Positions 19,001 through 27,221 of a stretch of DNA of 27,221 nucleotides are shown in pieces. The notes under the pieces are model-generated. The model worked only from the letters and a program-made list of their open reading frames with translations, was not told where the DNA came from and searched no databases. How positions within the stretch are numbered: position 1 is the first letter of the stretch; the number at the start of each line of letters is the position of its first letter. Both the position numbers and the translations under genes were made by a program. The stretch comes from Ettlia oleoabundans. Its lineage: Eukaryota; Chlorophyta; Chlorophyceae; Chlamydomonadales. Where the stretch lies: NCBI GenBank assembly GCA_019693395.1, contig JAAMXP010003535.1, positions 1-27,221 on the forward strand, written 5' to 3'.

Positions 19001-21423
19001 CTGAGGACATGGGTGCAAGTTTGGCGGCCTGAGGCGTGGTGATGCAGAGCCCAGCAGCCCCGGGAGCGGCTGCCCCGGAAACTGCTGCAGGTGCAGCTGG
19101 CAGCTCAGTAGAGGCGGCCCTGCTGGCATGCACAGGCGAACTTGCCGTGCTTCTCGCGCTACTGCCTGTAGGAGTGCTGCCACTCCTACCCTCTGCATCT
19201 GCCTCTGACCCGTGAATGAGGCAGCCAGCCTCACTTCCATCCAACCAGCCCGACCCCGCCCCCGAGGCGGCAGCTGCTGCAGCAATCAGTAGAGCGGTGC
19301 CAGCTGATAAGCTGCGTCCCAGGCTGCTGCTGCTTCCAGAGGTCAAGCCGCTGCTGCAGGGACTAAGCGCCCTGCTGCCAGGCTGCAGACTGGTGGAAGC
19401 CGCTGGAGTGGTGCCACTGCGAGTTGCATTCTGCGGCTGTTGCTGCTGTGTTGATGAGCGCTGCATACCGCCACTACCGGAGGAATAGAGCCCGCCCTGC
19501 TGCTTGCGTTTCTTGAGCGCTTGAAGGGCAGCCTTGGCTTTCTTGACCAGCGGTTTCTCCACCCCGTTGGCCTCAGCAGCCTCGATAGCAGAATGCAGCT
19601 TGCCAGCAATCTGGCGGGACATAATATCTGCAATTCACCAGACAGTGAGAGCCAGGCAGGTAATCAGGCAGGGCACACGCCAGCAAGCAGCAGGTTGAGC
19701 AACCAGAGAGTTGCCAGAGGCACTGTCAATCTGTTGGTAAGGCGTGCGTTTTTCAAACAAACGCCCACGGGCAGCAGCTAGCGAGGCCCACAAAGGCAAA
19801 ACGTGATATGGCTCAACGAACAGCAACGCTACTGCAGCACAAACCTCCAGCCAGTGCTTCTCGGAGAGCCGCAGTGGCGGCATTGCGTTGGGCAACCACG
19901 GAAGCGCCGGCAGCAGCAGCGGCGCTGCCACGCATGCGAGACGGCGTCAGGGCGCGCACCAGCCTGCTGCGGTTGCTGTACAGGTACAGGCTAGCGCAGC
20001 TTACTGCAGTGCATGCGAGGTGGGATGCCGACATGCATGATTAGCATAAGAGGCAGTGCAGCAGAACTATTGCTAAGGGCAACAAGCCGTCTTTAACAAC
20101 TCAACTAACGTCCCAGTGGATTGGCGCGTGCAGCCGGGCAGCAGACGTTTCTGCCCTCCCCTGCCCTCCTTACAAACAGTTCTCATACAAACTCACCAAG
20201 GCAGACCGAGAGGAACGCAGCCACAAAGGGGTCATGCATTCGGTAGCTGGGGTCTGTGGCCGCTGCCAAGTTGGCCTGCAGCTGCTGTTCGCTGCAGCAA
20301 GCACAAGACAACCAATCAGATTGAGGGGTCAGGTGAGAGGGAAGGCAGGCAGACTGGCGCCAACACTAGGCAGCAGCTGTGCGGCACTAAAGCTGCAGAA
20401 TAAACGCAGAGGAATCGCATATCCCATAGCTTGCAAGATATATGCCTCCCACGAGAACGTTCAATAACAAACATGCCCACTCTTCCATCTCTAAACACAT
20501 TACACATCATTCCAGGCTGTCACCTGAACACACGGAAGTCGACCATCATGGGCCCTGGTGGTGCAGGCACAGTAGTGCCCGCCTCGGCAGCTACAAGTGA
20601 TGCGAGCGGGTCCTTGCCTGCGGAGCAGGTATGAGTAAGGGATAGGAAAGGATGCCAATCTTTCGTTTGACTAAATTAACCATCCGTAGTGATGAGCCAG
20701 GTGGGTGCGCATGGCACGGGAATGGGGGAGTTGTGTGGGGCAGATGTGTGCTAAGTATACGTGGACGTGGGGAGGCTAGTGCAAATAATAGTGGAGCCCA
20801 CACGGAGGATGGGATGCAGGGTTTGCGAGGCAACGCCGTCCGCTGTATTGAAGATGGTGGGCGCCCAAACACGGCATGCAGGAATGGGCATAAAAAGTGT
20901 GCTGTGTACTGCTCTGGGCAGTGCATGATGCAAAGGTGAACTGGTGTACAGGGCGCATATGAGCACAACAAAATTACTCCGCGAACCCTTGCTGATAGTA
21001 ATTGCGCAGGGCAGCCACATAAATCTCCGCACCCAAACCAACCTGTCTCGCACGCGCTGCCGCTGCACATGGGGTTGTCCTTCGCCAGCAGCCGCCAGAA
21101 GGCCTCAGGACCGCCCGCATGGAACTGCAACCAACGCAGGTGGGGGTGATGGCAATGAAGATGTTGTGCCAAAGACACAAAAGACAGGAAAACGAGTTGG
21201 GCATGGGGCGCAATTGCGAAAGGTGAGGGTGTGTTGCGGTACAGTGTGGTGGTTGAGAGTGATTTCACAACCACTCTCGCGCTGTGACACACTGCAATGC
21301 TGCCAGGCCCATGCACCCAGCCATCCCCCTAGCAAATCGTACCTGTGCATAGTGCAGGTTGTCTAAAGCATACTGCAGACCGCATGGGCCGACGCGTTTG
21401 GTAATATATGGGAGCCCCCTGGC
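16100..21423 (-). CDS. Unrecognised large protein: one membrane segment and a long disordered tail
   Basis: Eight exons joined with matching phases: 21423-21343, 21124-21043, 20617-20524, 20291-20197, 20003-19845, 19627-19001, 18796-17839, 17300-16100 (TAA). About 1,100 residues. The first part is folded-looking (LPYITKRVGPCGLQYALDNL, then GGPEAFWRLLAKDNPM). Exons 4-5 give a hydrophobic span of about 20 residues, PFVAAFLSVCLGVSCASLYL, followed by basic residues (SNRSRLVRALTPSRMR), typical of a membrane helix with its cytosolic flank. Next is a charged helix (AIEAAEANGVEKPLVKKAKA, KKRKQQ), then about 800 residues of low complexity rich in Ser, Ala, Gly, Pro and Gln, with poly-Ala, a QQQQQ run and basic patches such as LTPRQQKKLLRLQQKHA and RKLTKKELQALAAREE. 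The C-terminus reads SDSLDLEALGFTESGE. The 21124 exon uses a weak GTTGGT donor. I cannot name the family. It probably continues upstream into the exons at 21669-24761 as one gene. Confidence 0.65.
16791..16815 (-). repeat. CAG codon run (poly-Gln)
   Basis: Trinucleotide run coding five glutamines after the residues TPHGSE in the last exon of the large gene. One of many CAG/GCA-rich tracts in these exons, and a likely site of length variation between strains. Confidence 0.7.
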
Positions 21424-21668
21424 CTGCAGCCAGCCCGAGAGGCAGGAAAAGGAGCAGGCAGGTCACTTTTGAGCCACGCTGCAACCACGCTGCAATTTTG
21501 TGGGCCGAGTCCAGTCCAACTCGCCACCAGGGAACCTGCAGATGCTGCACTGCAACCGGGCATTTTCACCACACAGCTGACAAGCGAAACCGGGCACACA
21601 ATACTGAACACTGCAGTGCTGCACTGCAGTAAAAAGACTCAATATATTGCTGTGCCATATCTCATCAC

Positions 21669-24600
21669 CCAGCGCACCCTGCGGATAGAGTTTGCCGGCC
21701 ATGTACGCGCCGAGCACCCACGAGTAACCTCTGTTCTTGACCCAAGTGGTCCCGTCCCCCAGCCGTACCCCAGTCATCGCCTTGTCCAGCACCTGGTCCA
21801 GGCGCCACAGGGCCTCCTGCAAGGCACAGCAGGGCATGAAAGCAAAAGAAAGGCGTCAATACGTAAAATACAAGTTGAGCACTTAGACAGGCGATGCACC
21901 AGGCTCGGGCGGCAGGCAGAACAGAGTGCAATTGGGGCGCCATGGAAGAGGTGTTCGGGTGTCATGGTGCACTTGGCGCGGGCTGCACAACGGCGACAAG
22001 CAGCCGGCACCATGCATACAGCCAGCCAAGAGTTTGACAATACAGTGCCAGCTCGGTGCCAAGCTGGCTCACCTCCACTTGCATCACATGTGTGAGCATC
22101 ACCGCCATTCTCTGGCTGGCCACTGGCCGCCCGTGGCCCCAGGAATCAAACTGTGCAGCAGCCTGATCGCGGCAGTGGTGCAGCTGCTGCCGCCCTGATG
22201 GATCACTGCACTTGATGCCAATGTCGCTCAGCAGCGGCTGCTGAAGAGTGGCTACAACCTGGGAGAAAATGCTGCCCAACCGCTGAACCTCGTCGCTGCA
22301 GTTTGCCAAGCAGGTAGGGAAAGACGTGGAGTGGATGGCTGACTAATATGTAAGGCAGAACAACGAATGGCAGGGAGAACAGAAAGCGATAGAAAGAGGT
22401 GAGGGCAACGACCAAGGCAGTAAAAGTGCACAGCATGTCAAGGTATGGCAACAGCAGACAGGTGCAAACGAAATGCACCTTTAGACAAATGCAGTCGTGC
22501 AGCCAAACATGCGCATGGCGAATCATGTAACCCAGTGAAACGCAGCAGCGGAAGACTCAGAGCAGTGTCCTACACTCACTCTTCTGGTGGCCCGTGGCGG
22601 CAGCTGAGCTGCAGTCGCTGCTCCAAATCCGGAGGCACTTCTACCCGTGACCCTTCATCTCCTTCATCCCTCTCCACAAGCCGCAACGGCACCCGCAGCG
22701 CCGGCACCAAAATTTCGAGCAGCGAGGAGCGCCGGCCGCAGTTCCAGCGGCACTTAAGTCCGCGTTTGTCTGCAGGCGACAGAGGTGCAGGTGTGAAGCG
22801 AATGACAGTATCCAGGGAAGCTGGCCGAACAAATACGTGGTTGCCGACTGCACTTAAAAAAATGCAGCGCAGACACACTTGCTTGCAGTTTTGAACGCAC
22901 CCCCCCATTATTGGACCATTCGGCTCTTCCCGCAACGCACGGCAGCCCCTCTGCAAAGCCCATTTCACCCCCCGACTCATCACCTCAACAAGCCATCCCC
23001 AAGAACCACAGATGCATGATTCAGTGACTGACCTAGCAGCAGCTCTAAATCATGTGGTTGCGCCTCCTGCAGCATCCTGGCTGTCGTGCGTGCAATCTCA
23101 GCAAGCATGCGCTCCACATCCTCTGGCGTCCCCGCTGATGCGTCACGCGTGGCCCCAGCAGACGCCATGCGAGGCGGCATAGGCGGAGCCACAGTCATGT
23201 CTGCTGGCATGTTGCAATAACAGAGGAAGTGGGCATTAGCGGCATGTTCCAACGTGCGGAAAGCAGCGAGGCCAAGCGCATAGGTAGAGCAACCAAATTT
23301 TGTGGGAAGATGTGCTGTGGGTCCATGGGCTGGCACCGCAGCATGCCCATGCAGTCTGTACACAATACTTGCAAACATGATGCCTGCCAACAAGCATCTG
23401 CACTACCGTGCAATCTACCAGCAGTGTCAGCCAGCTGGCCAGCTGCAACAAATGGCACCTAGCAAGCCTCAGAAGCCATGGTCGCTGATGCTACCCTGCA
23501 GCAGCCGGCATAAACTGCACCTGTGATTGCAAACAGCTCGCTGGCCGCCCTCCCCGCAATCATGGCTGCCTCCAAGGCATCCACACTTTTCGTAGAGGTG
23601 CCAACAGCTGCCTGCGCGCTGGTCATCAGGGCCAGCGTATGCGCCAGTGACAATCGTCGCCTGCGGGCGTGTGAGCCGGCGCGCGGGCAGGCGGCAGTGC
23701 CAGGGGGTCACGAGCGGGCGACGAAGCAGCAGGCGATAATGGGGTGGCAAAAGGCGGGGGCAGCTGAGGTTTGGCAGCGGTTCAGCAGACGCGCGCCCTT
23801 TTCGCATATGCGGAGCAGCGCTGCCCGTTCAAGAAGCACCCGAGCATCTCTGACCCCGCTATCCCTGCCCGCTTCCCCGCCAGCTGGCGCCACTCACGAG
23901 GCAAACAGCGTATCATTAGAGGCCAGGCTGCGATGCCATGCGGCTAACGCCTCTGCCTCGTGGTGCACAGGGTAGAGCGTGAACAGCACAGCCAGCTCCA
24001 GCACAGACAGCGCGTCTTGTGGCCGCTTGTCCTCTATCATAAGAGACGCCTCAGTTTGCAGCTGCATTGCTGTCACAAGGCGGCCTCTGCAGGAGGGCAC
24101 GTGCGCGGCGAGGGGAGCGGGTTCAATGTCAAAGGCTTGGAAGCAAGCTGCGGGTAGCAGGCATGCCAGCTGGCATGATTAGAGAACACAGCAGAGTCAC
24201 CTGCTGACAGACGGCAGCCTCAGCCACAAAACACAAGCAACAACCCAGCAACCCATCAAACTTGAGTGGCCACGCGGCAGTGCGATGCAAAAGGCAGGTC
24301 CATTCGAAGCAGCATATGCTGTGCGGCAGACCGAAAGGCTAGAGAGGAGGGGGAAGTTCACAGCAGCAGCAGCAAGCTCACAGTCCGTTAGACGGCACAG
24401 TAAGGTCATTCCAAATCGTGACCAAAGCCACTGCCCAGCTGTTGTCGAACATGGCAATGGGTGCGTTGAAATCCTGCAGGCAGGCACCCACACACCCACA
24501 TAGTGGCAACACCAACCAAGTGCAGAAGTTAGCGAAGTGGGCCAGAAACGCCTATTGGCAGGATATGGGCAAGCGGCGGCGCCGCAGACTGGCACAAATA

Positions 24601-24761
24601 TGCAGCACTTGCAACAGCTGCCTGACGGCATTACAGGCTTGCCAGACCAAAGGCTGCCAATGGAAACGCACCGGCAGCCAGCATTGCGTGGTGAAGGCAC
24701 GGAGGTACCGCACTGCGGCAGCACCCAAGTCCAACAGTTCAATTGAGGAAAGTGTGGGGTC
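21669..24761 (-). CDS. Unrecognised helical protein, probably the N-terminal part of the large gene
   Basis: Eight exons whose phases all agree: 24761-24609, 24473-24382, 24086-23898, 23660-23521, 23203-23033, 22847-22580, 22295-22073, 21816-21669, together about 460 residues. All have GT-AG ends, mostly GTGAG donors. The content is helical: SSIELLDLGAAAVRYLRAF, DFNAPIAMFDNSWAVALVTI, QDALSVLELAVLFTLYPVHH, EDVERMLAEIARTTARMLQE. A more beta-like part follows (FVRPASLDTVIRFTPAPL, LLEILVPALRVPLRLVERDE), then HRP-like charged helices and TTWVKNRGYSWVLGAYMAGK. No domain is recognised. The 5' end is unresolved: phase 0 at 24761 would fit a donor after PPSPT in an ORF starting at 25140. The exon ending near 21669 is phase 1 while the next clear exon (21423) starts in phase 0, so an undetected small exon or a gene boundary lies between. 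Confidence 0.6.
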
Positions 24762-25969
24762 CTGCAGCAGCAGCAGGTCAAGCAGCGCAATGAATCATAC
24801 CGGAATGACAGCGTCGCTCCTTCAATTGACGTTGTGACCCAGAGCCAGCGGGCGTGCAACTGTTCCTGCTGTCAGCACCGAGTTCCTGCTGTCGGCACCG
24901 CCATGGCCGCCTCACCGTCGGGGATGGAGGCTCTGGAGGTGGCAAACACGTTTCCCCGTGGCCCGTACTGGCTGCCAGAGCCAGCAGCAGAAGCAAGCGG
25001 ACCACCAAGGGCCCTGCAAAGGTAGCCAGGGAGGCGCGTATTGAGGATGCACGGCACGCTGCTAGAGAACTCTTTCGCGCTTCTCCCGTGGAAGCCCTAT
25101 GTCGAAGGAACTCCGGCGCTGCTGGCAACGACAGGCGCATTGAGGCTGCAGCACCCCGGCTCTTGTGGGCACCCGGGCTGCTAGGGACGTCGGCTTCTAC
25201 TCACCTGGCCCTGGTGCCATTGTGGAGCGCCGTCAGGGACTGCACCAAGGAGCGGAGTTCATGGCAAAAGAGTCGCGCCTACACGGCTTGTTGCTGCCCA
25301 GGAACTCCTGCCCCGCAAACAGGGATGATGAATTCACGTCGTGCTCCAGGCACCGACTGGCAACCTCTAGCCGGGCTAGCAGTGAAGGCCTAGCTCGGCT
25401 TGCAGACTGTCCGCGCAAGCCTCGATGCACTGGCAGCTGTAAACTAGTGTCTGGATGATAGCCTGCGGGTTTCCGGCGCTGTAGATCCGGGCGTCTGCGG
25501 CCATCTCTCACTCCGCCCCCAGCACTTGCCAGCTGGCTAAGGGGAATTTGCCCTTTTGCTCGCAACAGGCCGTTGTGATACATTGAGGTCGTTGTGCTAC
25601 ATGCCATCAGCCGTGCGGACCGAGAACTGCGGGCCTGGGGGTAGGGTTGTTTGCCTACTGCAGACCTACCCACGTCTATCCCACATCCCACCCTTACAAA
25701 TATTTTCACGCCAAACCTTGTGCACTTGCAGCAGCCTTATCATTCATTCAAGGTCGAGATGAGATACGCTGGGATGACGGGGGTTGCATTGCCGCATTTT
25801 ACAGAGGTGATGGCAACACTTGGGGGGCGGCAACAGCCACAGGCGCACTGCCCCCTGCCAGCCCAAAACTGGGAAGACTGCTTCCAGCTGTGTCACCTGG
25901 TGTGCGTGGGTGACGTGACCGGTGTTGGTACCACCATTTAACTCTTTGATGCATAGGTTAAAATTAGAT
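24762..25969. other. Unassigned region with ORFs on both strands
   Basis: About 1.2 kb that I cannot assign. On the minus strand an ORF from ATG 25140 reads Arg/Ser/Ala-rich, then a Leu-rich stretch (VVRLLLLLALAAS), and reaches a GTGAGG donor after PPSPT near 24924; this could be the first exon of the large gene. On the plus strand, stretches such as AREARIEDARHAARELFRAS (within 24854-25393) and GPGAIVERRQGLHQGAEFMA (within 25165-25458) also look coding. Base usage is less CAG-rich than in the neighbouring exons. Nothing matches a family I know. A minus-strand TGTAA lies at 25694-25698. Confidence 0.4.
24862..24901. repeat. 20-bp tandem duplication
   Basis: Two adjacent copies of a 20-base unit that starts GTTCCTGCTGTC, differing at two positions. 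It lies in the unassigned region just upstream of the large gene's first clear exon. Confidence 0.85.
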
Positions 25970-26092
25970 TCATACGCATGGCTGATCTGCATGATGGGCC
26001 AGCGTGGCTTGCCCCGGGTCGGCCTCACTGAGGATAAGCCTGGCTAGCTCTGGAAAGGTGGCGCTCTGGTAAATCGGCAACTTAAGCATCTG
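25970..26092 (-). CDS. Possible short exon of an unknown gene
   Basis: After an acceptor-like TTTCGCAG, the minus strand reads an ATG at 26092, MLKLPIYQSATFPELARLIL, then SEADPGQATLAHHADQPC and a stop at 25970. It looks coding. A GTATGA donor just before the stop would let it act as a first exon feeding the genes downstream. Alternatively it is the last exon of a tiny gene, since a TGTAA follows about 275 nt later, but only 460 bp separate it from the ATP synthase stop. Function unknown. Confidence 0.35.
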   Translation of the reverse strand, partial: QMLKLPIYQSATFPELARLILSEADPGQATLAHHADQPCV

Positions 26093-26554
26093 CGAAACTG
26101 ACTGCAATTGTCAAATGGCACGCCCGGCCTTCAAGCCAGCGCCTGCAAGTCTCTAGCATAGCGAGCAACTTGCAGTCACTGTTGGTGGACAGTTCAGGAG
26201 ATCCTTGAGGGCTGGTTTTACAGCTGTTAGATGGAAAATGTGCCATGAAATAGACACGGTGGCTCCAAAGAATCAATGGGTGCAGCTAAAGGCCAGGGCA
26301 ACCCGTGCCACGCCCCGCACCGCCGCGGGTCTCCGAATAGCCGGAGGGGCAAATGATGAGGGAGGGATAAAAGTGCAAATTTGCCGCTCATTTGCGCAAA
26401 ATAATTACATCAGCCCATTGGGGGCCTCACAGCGGCGGCCGCTGCGCCGCCGCCGCTGCTGCAAGCTGTTACTGCCGGCTGCTTGGCCAACCACGCAGCG
26501 GAGGCTGCTGCGTGTGGTTGCTGTGTGTGTAGATGTGGGCTGCACCCTACCAGC
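26093..26554. other. 3' UTR and spacer downstream of the ATP synthase delta gene
   Basis: About 460 bp with no clear gene. Minus-strand TGTAA at 26218-26222, about 335 nt after the delta-subunit stop, is its likely poly(A) signal. The GC-rich tract at 26430-26465 has self-complementary GGCGGCCGC sequence that could form a stem in the 3' UTR. Confidence 0.5.
26218..26222 (-). terminator. TGTAA poly(A) signal for the ATP synthase delta gene
   Basis: Minus-strand TGTAA (GCTGTAAAAC context) about 335 nt downstream of the stop at 26555. The distance resembles the other stop-to-TGTAA distances in this window. Confidence 0.5.
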
Positions 26555-27119
26555 TCACATGGCCTGGGCAGAAGCCATCAGCTCACCCGTGATCTTCTCA
26601 AGCTGGCCCTTGACTGCAGGGGGGGGAGGCACAGGGGAAATGACAGAAATGTTGGATTCATGTGCATGGTGCATGCATCTAAGGAGCCCCCAACACGGTA
26701 CATGTTGTCGCAGCATGCGCTGGCTGCAGCGCGTGTTAACAGACTCCTCTCCAGCTGCCTGCTCCACCGGCCACCCTCGTCATCCTCCATAACAGCACCG
26801 AATGAGCTGAGCTGAGCTGAGCAGAACAGCAATTCATTCCTGCCACCTCACCGTACCCACACATATCACACATCCTTATACACAGATAAACAACCCCACA
26901 ACATTCGTGCCCCTGCCACAACAACCCCGACACCCGCGCACACTCACCACTGAGGTCGATCTGGGTGCTGCCGTACTCCACCACAAAGCCTGCCACCAGC
27001 TCAGAGTCCACCACCGGCTTCAGCTTGATGTTCTTGCTGCCAGTCAGCTCCTGCAGCTTCTTGGCAATCAAGAACTGCTGCTCCTGCTCCAGCTTCACGG
27101 CGCTGCGCAGCGTGGCAAC
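26555..27119 (-). CDS. ATPD: Chloroplast ATP synthase delta subunit (CF1 delta), last two exons; 5' end beyond the right edge
   Basis: The CF1 delta subunit ties the catalytic F1 head to the peripheral stalk of the thylakoid ATP synthase. It is nuclear-encoded, made in the cytosol and imported into the chloroplast. Two exons are visible: 27119-26948, starting after CCCGCAG and reading VATLRSAVKLEQEQQFLIAK, then KLQELTGSKNIKLKPVVDSE and LVAGFVVEYGSTQIDLS; and 26613-26555, reading VKGQLEKITGELMASAQAM and TGA. The join is phase 1 (DLS-V-KGQL) across a GTGAGT...CCCTGCAG intron. These are the C-terminal OSCP/delta family signatures: the SAVKLE-x-EQ helix, LTG-x-KN, and AGFVVEYG-x-x-Q-(I/V)-D-L-S. 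Earlier exons with the transit peptide lie outside the window. The intron holds a CTGAG repeat. Confidence 0.94.
26804..26822. repeat. GAGCT/CTGAG pentanucleotide tandem repeat
   Basis: Four near-perfect copies of a 5-base unit (GAGCT) inside the last intron of the ATP synthase delta gene. Simple slippage repeat. Confidence 0.8.
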
Positions 27120-27221
27120 CTGCGGGAGAAATGTGTGAACAAGCGCATACGTAAACATGGGGTATGCATGCGCGTGGTGGTATTGTGGTGTGTGCGTGTA
27201 TGTGAGTGGGTGCGCGTGGGT

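Noticed and set aside
24197..24859. Minus-strand ORF of 220 codons, Cys-rich
   Set aside because: Out of frame with the exons at 24609-24761 and 24382-24473, which join with correct phase; the Cys content comes from reading TGC/TGT in the wrong frame.

Overview
This window looks like nuclear DNA of a green alga (Chlorophyta, probably Trebouxiophyceae, Chlorella-like). The evidence is a nuclear-type CF1 delta-subunit gene cut by spliceosomal introns, many short GT-AG introns with pyrimidine-rich CAG acceptors, CAG/GCA-rich exons coding Ala, Gln and Ser runs, and TGTAA, the chlorophyte poly(A) signal, 200-350 nt behind several stop codons. I saw no prokaryotic features, rRNA, tRNA or CRISPR array. 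All exon coordinates were read by eye from splice sites and frame continuity, so single boundaries can be wrong.

Every supported gene is on the minus strand, so transcription runs from high to low coordinates. From the right edge: (1) the last two exons of the chloroplast ATP synthase delta subunit (26555-27119); (2) 24762-26554, mostly unassigned, with a possible short terminal exon at 25970-26092 and conflicting ORFs on both strands; (3) one very large or two adjacent unrecognised genes, 24761 to 16100: an alpha-helical part (21669-24761), then a part with one membrane segment and a very long Ser/Ala/Gln-rich tail (16100-21423); (4) 14740-16099, no gene seen; (5) a compact three-exon glutaredoxin (13683-14739) with a CPHS active site and a GC-AG intron; (6) a 12-exon JmjC/cupin-8 2-oxoglutarate oxygenase gene (8936-13033) with an intact HxD...H iron triad and a helical insertion between the iron ligands; (7) a gene or pair of genes (3916-8327) made of a long helical protein and a C-terminal MYND zinc finger; (8) an MFS transporter of the MFS_1_like/MFSD6 type (217-3337 and beyond the left edge) with a very long central loop.

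The genes do not form an evident pathway; this is an ordinary compact algal gene neighbourhood on one strand. The points most worth checking are the oxygenase insertion, the GC-AG intron and CPHS site of the glutaredoxin, a perfect 31-bp inverted repeat inside the MYND-gene region, an in-frame TGA there that a phase-1 intron would remove, and the unrecognised large protein at 16100-24761.
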